A DNA stretch of 8,176 bases from Betaproteobacteria bacterium (GCA_029858545.1 JAOUFA010000156.1:1-8176); one strand, 5' to 3'. Shown: positions 1 to 7,639, counted from the stretch's first letter. Program-made: numbers and translations. The notes: generated by a model not told the origin, from the sequence alone.

Positions 1-1895
1 TGCTGGGGCGCGACAAGTCGCTGGTGCTGCACGGCGGCGGCAATACCTCGGTCAAGCTGCACGAAACCGATCTGTTCGGTGCGTCGCAGGAGGTGCTGTA
101 CGTGAAGGGCAGCGGCTGGGACCTGGAAACGATTGAAGCGGCGGGCTTTGCGCCGGTGCAGCTCGACTACGTCCGGCGGCTCGCGACACTCCGCGCGTTG
201 TCGGACCCACAGATGGTGAACGAGCTCGCCACGCACATGCTGCGCGCCGGCGCGCCCGCGCCCTCGGTGGAGACGATTCTGCACGCGGTCCTGCCCTACC
301 CCTACGTCGACCACACTCACGCCGATGCGGTGCTGTCCGTGTCGAATTCCCCCGGCGGTGAGCAGCGCGTGCGCGAGATCTACGGTGATCGCGTGGTCGT
401 GATTCCCTACATCATGGCGGGTTTCGATCTCGCCGCCCATTGCGCGCGCGAGTTCGCGCGCCAGGCGGGACCGAACACGATCGGGATGGTGCTGCTCTCG
501 CACGGAATCTTTTCCTTCGGCGCCGACGCGAAGCAGTCTTACGAACGCATGATCGAACTCGTGGCGCGAGCCGAGGACTATCTCGCGGAGAAGAAGGCCT
601 GGAGCGTGCCGCCGCCGGCGCCCTTGCCAGCGAAGATCGACCGTGTGGAACTCGCCCGCCTGCGCCGCCAGGTGAGTGAGACCGCGGGCCTGCCGCTGCT
701 GATGCGGATCAATGCGACCCCCAAGTTTCTTGCCTTTGCGCGCCATGCGGAAGTACAAAGCCTCTCGCAGCGCGGTCCGGCGACGCCCGACCATGTGATC
801 CGTACCAAACCGCTGCCGATGCTCGGGCGCGATGTCCAGGCATTCGTCGAGCGCTACAAGTCCTATTTCAGACGCCATGCGACAAACGCGAAAGAGCCGA
901 AAACCATGCTCGATCCCGCGCCTCGCATGGTGCTCGACCCCGGGTTTGGTTTCGCGGCGATGGGGCGTACGGCCAAGGATTGTGTAATCGTCGAGGAGTT
1001 GTATGACCACACTATCGACGTGATCCTGCGTGCCGAACTGCTCGGCGGCTGGCGGGCGCTCGACGACCGGCATACCTTCGATATCGAGTACTGGGATCTC
1101 GAACAGGCCAAGCTGCGCAAGGCCGGGTCGCCGCCCGCGTTTAGCGGCGAGGTCGCGTTCGTGACCGGCGCCGCCTCGGGCATCGGCAAGGCATGCGTTG
1201 AGGCCTTCCTCAAGCGCGGTGCGGCCGTAGTGGGGCTCGACCGAAATCCGGCAATCGAGACACTGTGGTCGCGCAGCGATTTCCTTGGTCTCGTCTGCGA
1301 TCTCACTGATCGCGCGGCGCTCGCGGTTGCGCTCGATATAGCGATTCAGCGCTTCGGCGGCCTCGACATGCTGGTCCTGAACGCCGGCATCTTCCCCGCA
1401 TCGCAACCTGTCCAGGACATCTCGGCGGAAACCTGGCGCAACAGCATGGCGGTTAACGTCGAGGCGAGCCTGGTGGTTATGCAGCTCGGCCACCCGTTGC
1501 TGTCGCTCGCCCCGCGCGGCGGGCGTATCGTGGTGATTGGTTCGAAGAACGTCCCCGCGCCGGGACCGGGCGCCGCGGCCTATTCGGCGTCCAAGGCCGC
1601 GCTCAACCAGCTCGCGCGCGTCGCGGCGCTCGAATGGGGCAAGGACGGCATCCGGATCAACTCGGTTCATCCCAATGCGGTCTACGATACGGCGCTATGG
1701 ACTGATGAGGTGCTGGCTTCGCGCGCGAAGGCTTATAACCTCACGGTCGAACAGTACAAAAAGAACAACCTGCTCAAGACTGCGGTTTTCTCGAAGGATG
1801 TCGCGGAACTCGCCGCCGAAATGTGCGGGACGCTATTCGGCAAAACTACCGCCGCGCAGGTGCCGGTCGATGGCGGTAACGAGCGCGTCGTGTGA
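1..1895 (+). CDS. Bifunctional class II aldolase / short-chain dehydrogenase (5' end cut by window)
   Basis: The frame is open from base 3 (LGRDKSL precedes the GTG at 24), so the true start lies left of the window; the 630 visible residues compare with about 670-690 for full-length fusions such as B. subtilis YuxG. Numbering from the GTG at 24: the N-terminal class II aldolase/adducin domain has a phosphate-binding GGGNTS (4-9), the likely catalytic Glu83 (SVETILH), zinc ligands His97 and His99 (HTH) and third zinc ligand His160 (LLSHG). The C-terminal SDR domain has the TGAASGIG cofactor loop (381-388), Asp406 after the second strand (suggesting NAD(H) over NADP(H)), NAG (453-455), Ser507 and the YSASK catalytic pair Tyr520/Lys524. 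Family members such as RhaD-type fusions cleave a ketose-1-phosphate to dihydroxyacetone phosphate plus an aldehyde that the second domain oxidises or reduces. Overlap with mtnA suggests 5-methylthioribulose- or 5-deoxyribulose-1-phosphate as substrate (inference); rhamnulose-1-phosphate is the alternative. Probably cytoplasmic. Confidence 0.93.
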   Translation, partial: LGRDKSLVLHGGGNTSVKLHETDLFGASQEVLYVKGSGWDLETIEAAGFAPVQLDYVRRLATLRALSDPQMVNELATHMLRAGAPAPSVETILHAVLPYPYVDHTHADAVLSVSNSPGGEQRVREIYGDRVVVIPYIMAGFDLAAHCAREFARQAGPNTIGMVLLSHGIFSFGADAKQSYERMIELVARAEDYLAEKKAWSVPPPAPLPAKIDRVELARLRRQVSETAGLPLLMRINATPKFLAFARHAEVQSLSQRGPATPDHVIRTKPLPMLGRDVQAFVERYKSYFRRHATNAKEPKTMLDPAPRMVLDPGFGFAAMGRTAKDCVIVEELYDHTIDVILRAELLGGWRALDDRHTFDIEYWDLEQAKLRKAGSPPAFSGEVAFVTGAASGIGKACVEAFLKRGAAVVGLDRNPAIETLWSRSDFLGLVCDLTDRAALAVALDIAIQRFGGLDMLVLNAGIFPASQPVQDISAETWRNSMAVNVEASLVVMQLGHPLLSLAPRGGRIVVIGSKNVPAPGPGAAAYSASKAALNQLARVAALEWGKDGIRINSVHPNAVYDTALWTDEVLASRAKAYNLTVEQYKKNNLLKTAVFSKDVAELAAEMCGTLFGKTTAAQVPVDGGNERVV

Positions 1896-2893
1896 GCGCG
1901 GAAATGGCCGTCGAGACGCTGCGCTGGCGCGAACGCCGGCTTGAGTTGCTTGATCAACGACTACTGCCCGAGCGCATCGAGTACCTCGAGTGCCGTCGCG
2001 CGCTCGATGTCGCGCAGGCGATTCGTGACATGGTGGTACGCGGCGCTCCCGCGATCGGCTGCGCCGCCGCCTTCGGCATTGCGCTTGAAGCGCTGCGTGG
2101 AGAAACGCTCGATGCCGCTTTCGACCTGCTTGCCGAGAGCCGCCCGACCGCGGTGAATCTCTTTTGGGCGCTTGAGCGCATGCGTAAGGCGCTCGATGCG
2201 CGCGGCGCGGGTGCATTGGAAGCAGAGGCGCTCGACATCCTGCGCGAAGACCTGGCAATCAATCGCGCGATGGGACAACACGGCGCGGCGCTGATCAAGG
2301 ATGGCGCACGCATCATGACCCACTGCAACGCCGGGGCACTCGCTACCGCGGGCCACGGCACGGCGCTCGGCGTAATCCGATCGGCGCGCGATCAGGGCAA
2401 GCGTGTCTCGGTGATCGCCAACGAAACCCGACCCTATCTGCAGGGTGCGCGGCTCACCGCCTGGGAGATGGTGCGGGAGAAGATTCCCGTCACCCTGATT
2501 ACCGACAATATGGCGGGCCACTTGATGAGCCGGCGAGAAGTCGATCTGGTGATCGTCGGAGCGGATCGCGTCGCAGCGAACGGCGATGTGGCGAACAAGA
2601 TCGGCACCTTTACGCTCGCGGTGCTGGCGCAGCGCCACGGCCTGCCGTTCTATGTCGCCGCGCCGCTTTCGACCTTCGATATGTCGATCGCCGACGGTAG
2701 TGAGATTCCGATCGAGGAACGCGGTGCGGACGAAGTGACGGGCTATCGTGGCATGAACTGGGCGCCGCAGGGAGTGCTGGTACGCAACCCGGCTTTTGAT
2801 GTCACGCCGCATGATCTGATTACTGCCCTGGTCTGCGAGAAAGGCGTTCTTCGCGATCCGGACAGGGAGGGCATTGCGCGTCTTGCCCGCTAG
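1892..2893 (+). CDS. mtnA: 5-methylthioribose-1-phosphate isomerase (MtnA)
   Basis: Converts 5-methylthioribose-1-phosphate to 5-methylthioribulose-1-phosphate in methionine salvage; cytoplasmic. The 333-residue product has normal family length and the diagnostic motifs: RGAPAIG (50-56), THCNAGALAT with catalytic Cys145 (equivalent to Cys160 of B. subtilis MtnA), NETRPYLQGARLTAWE (177-192), IVGADRV with catalytic Asp225, NKIGT (235-239) and PFYVAAP (252-258). The eIF2B-alpha-like paralogues are less likely because both catalytic residues sit in the MtnA context. The GTG start overlaps the preceding TGA stop (GTGA), which suggests translational coupling; an in-frame ATG at 1904 is a credible alternative that removes four residues, and neither has a strong Shine-Dalgarno. 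The enzyme can also act on 5-deoxyribose-1-phosphate in organisms that salvage 5'-deoxyadenosine. No other methionine-salvage gene (mtnB, C, D, K, P) is visible in the window. Confidence 0.95.
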   Translation: MSAEMAVETLRWRERRLELLDQRLLPERIEYLECRRALDVAQAIRDMVVRGAPAIGCAAAFGIALEALRGETLDAAFDLLAESRPTAVNLFWALERMRKALDARGAGALEAEALDILREDLAINRAMGQHGAALIKDGARIMTHCNAGALATAGHGTALGVIRSARDQGKRVSVIANETRPYLQGARLTAWEMVREKIPVTLITDNMAGHLMSRREVDLVIVGADRVAANGDVANKIGTFTLAVLAQRHGLPFYVAAPLSTFDMSIADGSEIPIEERGADEVTGYRGMNWAPQGVLVRNPAFDVTPHDLITALVCEKGVLRDPDREGIARLAR

Positions 2894-3369
2894 CCCCGGA
2901 TTTCTACCGGGGTGTAAGGCGGCACTTTCTCGAAGAGTTCGATGATGTCGCGATTGCGCATCCGTACGCAGCCGATCGAACCGGGTTTCCCCATCACCGC
3001 GCTATCGGGCGAGCCGTGGATGTAGATGTAGCGGCGCATCGTGTCGACCTCACCGAGACGGTTGCGACCCGGCTCGCTGCCCGACAACCAAAGTATCCGT
3101 GTGAGGATCCAGTCACGCCCGGGAAACTGCGCGCCGAGTTCTGGCGACCAAAGTTCGCCCGTCGGCCGACGCCTTACGAATACCGCGTTCTCGGGAGCTC
3201 CCGCGCCGATCTTTGCACGCACGATGTGCCGACCACGCGGCGTGCAGTAGCTGCCGTTCAGTTCACCGACGCCGTTCTTTGCGGTCGAGACGGCGTAGCG
3301 ATGGACCAGCCTTCCGGCAGCATCGAGCAGCGAAAGCGTCTGCGTCGGAATGTCGATGGCGATCTTCAT
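2890..3369 (-). CDS. L,D-transpeptidase (YkuD) domain protein, no signal peptide
   Basis: The 159-residue product is essentially a single YkuD domain. It has the catalytic signature His118 (YIHGSPDS) followed by SIGCVRM with nucleophile Cys134 and Arg136. The family transfers peptides between meso-diaminopimelate residues of peptidoglycan (3-3 cross-links) or anchors lipoproteins to it. The start chosen is ATG at 3369-3367, whose last bases overlap the tadA stop (ATGA); the frame stays open to a start codon at 3408, but that would add 13 residues inside tadA with no conserved look. The N-terminus (MKIAIDIPTQTLSLLD) enters the fold's first strand directly: no signal peptide, lipobox or membrane segment is visible, which is odd for an enzyme whose usual substrate is periplasmic. 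It may be exported another way, act on cytoplasmic precursors, or have another role. It is second in a two-gene unit after tadA, and its TAG stop overlaps the mtnA stop from the other strand. Confidence 0.9.
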   Translation of the reverse strand: MKIAIDIPTQTLSLLDAAGRLVHRYAVSTAKNGVGELNGSYCTPRGRHIVRAKIGAGAPENAVFVRRRPTGELWSPELGAQFPGRDWILTRILWLSGSEPGRNRLGEVDTMRRYIYIHGSPDSAVMGKPGSIGCVRMRNRDIIELFEKVPPYTPVEIRG

Positions 3370-3821
3370 CGGCGCGCGGCAAAGAATCGTTTCAGCAGTG
3401 CTCCGCATTCCTCAGCGAGCAGACCGCTTTCAAGCAGGGCGTGATGATTGAGCCTTTCGTCTTGGAAGAGATCGATAGCACTGCCCGCAGCGCCGGTCTT
3501 GGGGTCCTTCGCGCCGAATACCACGCGCCGAACGCGCGCATGGAAGATCGCTCCGACACACATCGGGCAGGGTTCGAGCGTCACGTACAGCGTCGCATTG
3601 GTGAGGCGGTAGTTGCCGAGCCGTGCTGCGGCGGCGCGCATCGCCTGGATTTCGGCGTGTGCCGTGGGGTCCGAGGCCGCGATGGGCCGGTTCCAGCCCT
3701 CGCCGAGCACCTCGGCACCAGCGACGACCACCGCACCCACCGGAACCTCGCCCTCCTCCGCAGCGCGTCGCGCGAGATCCAGCGCGCGGCGCATATGGGT
3801 CTCGTCGCCTGTCAGTCCCAC
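3366..3821 (-). CDS. tadA: tRNA-specific adenosine-34 deaminase (TadA)
   Basis: Deaminates the wobble adenosine of tRNA-Arg(ACG) to inosine; cytoplasmic and essential in most bacteria. From the GTG start at 3821 the product is 151 residues, normal for the family. It keeps the zinc/catalytic motifs HAE (His55, catalytic Glu57) and PCPMC (Cys85, Cys88), the EVPVGAVVV strand (25-33), the substrate-loop region GNYRLTNATLYVTLEP, and the typical C-terminal LNHHALLESGLLAEECGALL. The GTG start is preferred because a family-like N-terminus (DETHMRRAL) follows and GGAAG lies about 9-11 bases upstream; ATG at 3794 is a shorter alternative. The frame stays open upstream to a TTG at 3965, but those 48 residues do not look like TadA. 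The stop overlaps the start of the L,D-transpeptidase gene (ATGA), so the two are probably translated from one message. A free guanine/cytosine deaminase is a weaker alternative. Confidence 0.94.
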   Translation of the reverse strand: MGLTGDETHMRRALDLARRAAEEGEVPVGAVVVAGAEVLGEGWNRPIAASDPTAHAEIQAMRAAAARLGNYRLTNATLYVTLEPCPMCVGAIFHARVRRVVFGAKDPKTGAAGSAIDLFQDERLNHHALLESGLLAEECGALLKRFFAARR

Positions 3822-3835
3822 TCGGCTGCTTCCAC

Positions 3836-3847
3836 GTTTTGCAAAAC
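3836..3847. repeat. 12-base perfect palindrome upstream of tadA
   Basis: GTTTTGCAAAAC is a perfect palindrome with an AT-rich core in a GC-rich region, placed 15 bases before the tadA GTG and partly overlapping the region where a 30S subunit would land. It could be an operator or a leader hairpin; a chance palindrome of this length cannot be excluded. Confidence 0.35.
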
Positions 3848-4000
3848 CCCATCTATCTTTCTGGCCGGAGCGCGGCGGCCTTCTTTCGACGCTCGAAGCT
3901 GCCAGGCAAGCACGCCCTATCTCCGTAATTGAAGCCAGGAAACCTGCAATCCGGCTTACGCGCAACAGTGCGCATTTCCGCGCAAGACTTGCACGGAGCG

Positions 4001-4031
4001 ATTATATCGTCCGACCCTGCGCAACCTTCAA
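4001..4031 (-). promoter_or_regulatory. Possible sigma-70 promoter for tadA
   Basis: On the minus strand TATAAT (4006-4001) matches the -10 consensus exactly and stands out in GC-rich surroundings. The best -35 candidate is TTGAAG (4031-4026), four of six consensus bases, with a spacer of 19 bases, longer than the preferred 17. Transcription would begin near 3994 and give a leader of about 170 bases before tadA. The call rests mainly on the -10 box. Confidence 0.4.
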
Positions 4032-4113
4032 TTTGGCCGCCGGGGCGATGCGCCGCGCCAGCGATCCAGGCGTGATCCACGGAATGCTGCTTAGGTGCGC
4101 GCTGCTCGCTCGG

Positions 4114-7100
4114 CTACTCGGTCCGCTCGAGACGCGCTCGCAACAATTCCGCGAACTGATCGCTCGCAATCGGTTTGCTGAAGTAGTAACCCTGGGTTTC
4201 GTCGCAGGCATGATCGCGCAGAAAGGTCTCCTGTCCCAGCGTTTCGACGCCTTCCGCGACGACGGTGAGGTTGAGGCTCTTGCCCATCGCAATGATCGCT
4301 TTTGTAATTGCCTGGTCCTCGGGATCCTGCGGCAGGTCGCGGATGAAAGACCGATCCACCTTGAGCGTGTCGATCGGAAAGCGCTTGAGGTGATTCAGCG
4401 AGGAGTAACCCACGCCGAAGTCGTCTATGGCAAGCCGTACGCCAAGCGCCTTGATGGCGACAAGAAGCTTGCCGGCACGTTCCACGTCCTGCATCACCAT
4501 GCTCTCGGTAAGTTCGAGCTCCAGCAACTCCGGCGGCATGGCATTGTCCCGCAGCGCAGCGGAAATGTCGTGGAGCAGATTTTGGTCCGCGAATTGGCGA
4601 GCCGAGAGATTGACCGCCATGCGCAATGCGGGCAGCCCAGATTTCTGCCACGCCATGTTCTGCGCGCAGGCTGCATTCAACACCCATTTTCCGATTGGCA
4701 CGATCAGTCCGGTTTCCTCCGCCAGCGGGATGAACCGGCCGGGCGGCACCAAGCCCTGGACCGGGTGCTGCCAGCGCAGCAGCGCCTCGACGCCGGAGAT
4801 CTTCCGCGTTGTGAGATCTAGCTTGGCCTGGTAGTGAAGTAGAAATTCATTGCGCTCCAGGCCGCGCCGCAAGCTCGTCTCCAGCGCCAGATTCCCGAAG
4901 GAAAGGGCGTTGAGGTCCTTGGAGTAGAACTTATAGGTGTTCTTGCCTTCCCCCTTTGCGCGGTACATCGCAATGTCGGCGTTCTTCATCAACGTCTGCT
5001 CATCCAGCGCGTCAGCGGGATACATGCAGATGCCGATGCTTGCCGTGACCCGACACTCCTGCCCGCCGATGAACACCGGCTTAGTGAGGGCAACGAGAAT
5101 CTTTCGCGCGACCGTTTCGACTTGGCGCGCTTCGCCCACCTCCTGCACCAGCACCACGAATTCGTCCCCTCCCAGGCGCGCGACGGCATCGCTGGTGCGC
5201 ACCGTCTGCGTCAGGCGCCGAGCCATCTCCTGCAGCAGTTGGTCGCCGGCCTCATGGCCGAGAGTATCGTTGATGACCTTGAAGCGATCCAGGTCGATGA
5301 ACAGCACCGCGAATTGGCGACGGTAGCGGCGCGCATTTTGCAAGGCGAACTTTAGCACTACGCCGAACATCGCCCGGTTGGGCAACGCGGTCAGCGAGTC
5401 GTGATTCGCCATATGCTCAATGCGTTCCTCGGTTCGCTTGCGCTCCGTGATGTCCTTTCCCACACCGCGATAGCCAGCGAAGCGTCCCGATGCATCGAAC
5501 TTCGGCTCACCGCTTATGCCTATCCATGTCCTATCGCCAGACTCGCCCGGTCTGCAAAGTTCCAGCTCGTAAAACGGTTCATGCGCGTCGAGGATCGCAA
5601 TATGCGCGGCCCAATCCTCCGCAGTCATGTTGAGGCAATGCTCCTCCCAGCGCTTCTTGCCGATCAAAGTACGATGTCGCACATTGCCTTGCTCGCCGCC
5701 GATATCGCTGATAATGGTAAAGCGGTACTCGTCATCCTGCTCCCAGTAGACGTCCGAGGAGAGCCGCGTCAGGCTGCGGAAACGCTCCTCGCTTTCTCGT
5801 AGGGCGGCTTCAGCCTGCTTGCGGCGCATGAACTGACCGATCTGGCTGCCGATCACGCCAATCGCCCGCAACAGTCGAGCCTCGGGTTCGCGGATTTCTC
5901 GACTGGTGAACGCGAGTACACCAATCGATTTGCCCTCCGAGACCACAGGGAAGACAAATGCGCCGTGAATGCCCGATTGACGCGCCAGCGCGGTCTGCGA
6001 AACACGCACATCTTCGTAAAGATCCGAGGACCAGATCGGTTGTCCCGTCTGCCACACGATTCCGATCAGGCCTACCCCCGGGCTGTAGACGATATCGCGT
6101 GAATTTGCGATGTATCGCTCGATCGCTTCGCTCGCGATACCCCACGCCGCCTCGAAGCGCAACCCACCGGGCTTCTTCTCATCCATGCAAAAGTATCTGG
6201 CGCAGTCCCAGTTTTCAGACTCGCAGACTGCGCGCATCGCGGCCGTAAGCGCGGCCGAGGCATTGTCCGCCTCGGCAAGGGCGCGCGTAACCGTATGCTC
6301 GAGCAGCAGCAACTGCTCGGCACGCTTGCGTTCGCGGATGTCGCGCGCGATCGAAACGATGATATCTCCGCTCGGCGAGCGAAGTGCGCGGGGATACGCC
6401 TCAACCGGGAGCTTCGATCCATCCCTGCAGCGATATTCGCCTTCCACGCGCGGTGCGCTGCGATCGCTGGCAAGTAGTTTCTTGTAGATCGATACAAGTT
6501 CCTCTCGGGAGGTCGAGAAGATGTCCTGCGGTCCCATCGCCAACAGTTCCTTCCGGCTGTAGCCCAGTGCCCGACACGCCGCATCGTTGACGTCGATATA
6601 TCGGATGCTGATCGGGTCCACGAGCAGCATCAGGTCGGCCGATGCGTCCATGGCGGTACGAAACCGGCGCAGGTCCTCCTCGGTCTCTTTGCGCCGCAAG
6701 TATTGACCAATCTGGCTCCCGATCACGCAGATGGCTTGCGTTAGCCGCTCATCGGGCTTGCACGCTGTGCGGCTGCCTAGCACGAGCACCCCGATTGTCC
6801 TTCCCTCCGCCAGCACTGGAAACGCGAATCGGCAGCGTATGCTGGCCTCGCTGGGAGGAGACGCAGGACCTGTACTGACCTTTTCGGCAAACTCAGCCGC
6901 CCATAGCGGCTGGCCCGATTGCCACACCTGCCCCACCAATCCGCTGCCTAGGCGATGAGCGGTTTCGTGCGACTGCCGCTTCGAAGGTTCGATGAGCAAC
7001 TGAACCGCGGGATCCGGCACACCCCAGGATTCACTGAGACGGAGAGCGTCACCGTTCGCAACCGCTCGGAAATACTGGCCGTACTCCCACTGCTCCGATT

Positions 7101-7620
7101 CGCACAGGCTGCGGATCACGAGCGCCATCGCCTCGGACGGGCCGCTGGCCTCAGCGATGCTGTGCCCGACTGAGTACACGAGGCGCTCGAGTTGTTCCGC
7201 GCGCTTTTGCTCGGTGATGTCCCTGGCGACTCCGCGGTAGCCATGGAATCGTCCGTTACTGTCGAAGATCGGCCGCCCGCTGGTGCTGATATAGCGCATC
7301 TCGCCCCGTGCCGTGGGGCGTTTGAAAACGAAATTCGTGAAGGCCTGTCTTGCTTGCAGTACGGCTTTGTGCGTATCCCAGTTTCCGTCGTCGTCGGCCG
7401 GAACCGCCCCATGATCCCAGCGCGCCGTTCCTAGGTAGGTGCTGGGGTCGATCTCCGATTGTGCCAGGGCGCCCCCCGTAACGAGCGTGTAACGGCAGTT
7501 TTCGTCCTGTTCCCAGTATCCCTCGGACGAGACTTCGACAAACTTCTCGAAACGATCCCGATATCGTCGTAGCTCTTCTCGCAAATCCTGCGCTTGATCC
7601 GGCGTTTCCATGCTCCCCAT
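4114..7620 (-). CDS. Multi-sensor diguanylate cyclase/phosphodiesterase (PAS-GAF-PAS-GAF-PAS-GGDEF-EAL)
   Basis: About 1168 residues; soluble, with no signal peptide or membrane segment. Domains: PAS (about 20-140, ending in DITEQKR), GAF (141-310), PAS (317-435), GAF (438-602), PAS (608-730, ending in DITERKR), GGDEF (731-901), EAL (about 910-1160). The cyclase domain has an intact GGDEF (817-821) and an RxxD inhibitory site (RTSD, 808-811) five residues before it. The EAL domain has E945 (EALLRW), N1004 (NLSARQF), E1036/E1039 (LELTES), D1066-D1067 (DDFG), K1087 (LKVD), E1123 (AEGVE) and Q1143, so both cyclic di-GMP synthesis and hydrolysis look possible; which dominates cannot be read from sequence. 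The sensory ligands are unknown. The two GAF domains are clearly related (CESE.W, VIGSQIGQ), as are the outer PAS domains (YWEQD, GYRGV). Start chosen at ATG 7620 because GAGG lies 6 bases upstream; ATG 7632 and 7611 are alternatives. The frame stays open to 8076, but that part overlaps the divergent gene and has no family similarity that I can see. Confidence 0.93.
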   Translation of the reverse strand: MGSMETPDQAQDLREELRRYRDRFEKFVEVSSEGYWEQDENCRYTLVTGGALAQSEIDPSTYLGTARWDHGAVPADDDGNWDTHKAVLQARQAFTNFVFKRPTARGEMRYISTSGRPIFDSNGRFHGYRGVARDITEQKRAEQLERLVYSVGHSIAEASGPSEAMALVIRSLCESEQWEYGQYFRAVANGDALRLSESWGVPDPAVQLLIEPSKRQSHETAHRLGSGLVGQVWQSGQPLWAAEFAEKVSTGPASPPSEASIRCRFAFPVLAEGRTIGVLVLGSRTACKPDERLTQAICVIGSQIGQYLRRKETEEDLRRFRTAMDASADLMLLVDPISIRYIDVNDAACRALGYSRKELLAMGPQDIFSTSREELVSIYKKLLASDRSAPRVEGEYRCRDGSKLPVEAYPRALRSPSGDIIVSIARDIRERKRAEQLLLLEHTVTRALAEADNASAALTAAMRAVCESENWDCARYFCMDEKKPGGLRFEAAWGIASEAIERYIANSRDIVYSPGVGLIGIVWQTGQPIWSSDLYEDVRVSQTALARQSGIHGAFVFPVVSEGKSIGVLAFTSREIREPEARLLRAIGVIGSQIGQFMRRKQAEAALRESEERFRSLTRLSSDVYWEQDDEYRFTIISDIGGEQGNVRHRTLIGKKRWEEHCLNMTAEDWAAHIAILDAHEPFYELELCRPGESGDRTWIGISGEPKFDASGRFAGYRGVGKDITERKRTEERIEHMANHDSLTALPNRAMFGVVLKFALQNARRYRRQFAVLFIDLDRFKVINDTLGHEAGDQLLQEMARRLTQTVRTSDAVARLGGDEFVVLVQEVGEARQVETVARKILVALTKPVFIGGQECRVTASIGICMYPADALDEQTLMKNADIAMYRAKGEGKNTYKFYSKDLNALSFGNLALETSLRRGLERNEFLLHYQAKLDLTTRKISGVEALLRWQHPVQGLVPPGRFIPLAEETGLIVPIGKWVLNAACAQNMAWQKSGLPALRMAVNLSARQFADQNLLHDISAALRDNAMPPELLELELTESMVMQDVERAGKLLVAIKALGVRLAIDDFGVGYSSLNHLKRFPIDTLKVDRSFIRDLPQDPEDQAITKAIIAMGKSLNLTVVAEGVETLGQETFLRDHACDETQGYYFSKPIASDQFAELLRARLERTE

Positions 7621-7639
7621 CGCTTGCCTCATCGGTGCA

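Larger units (their letters stand above)
3822..4113. other. Intergenic region / tadA leader, no convincing gene
   Basis: This 292-base gap lies between the tadA start and the stop of the GGDEF-EAL gene. Short open frames cross it on both strands, but none has a recognisable domain, good start context or coding-like composition. On the minus strand it contains a perfect TATAAT (4006-4001) about 180 bases ahead of tadA, and short inverted repeats: TTCGA-CGC-TCGAA (3885-3897) and the 12-base palindrome GTTTTGCAAAAC (3836-3847), the latter 15 bases before the GTG. No intrinsic terminator (stem followed by a U-run) was seen after the GGDEF-EAL stop, so read-through into tadA is possible. No tRNA or known riboswitch was recognised. 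Confidence 0.6.

Noticed and set aside
1961..2812. Minus-strand open frame of about 280 codons inside mtnA
   Set aside because: It is antisense to a clear mtnA and has no family features; such frames are common opposite GC-rich genes.
3790..3835. GGAAGCAGCC followed by a GACTGACAGGCGACG-like stretch (minus strand) resembling the signal recognition particle RNA tetraloop region
   Set aside because: The conserved CAGGTCCGGAA part before it is absent, and the stretch overlaps the start of tadA, so the likeness appears to be chance.
3822..3965. N-terminal extension of TadA from a TTG at 3965
   Set aside because: The extra 48 residues do not resemble TadA, which normally begins shortly before the DE..M..AL segment reached from GTG 3821.
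4040..4113. Possible terminator after the GGDEF-EAL stop
   Set aside because: Short GC-rich self-complementary pieces occur, but there is no strong stem followed by a T-run on the minus strand.
3613..4821. Long plus-strand open frame of about 400 codons opposite tadA and the EAL domain
   Set aside because: It is the shadow of two well-supported minus-strand genes and shows no recognisable domain.
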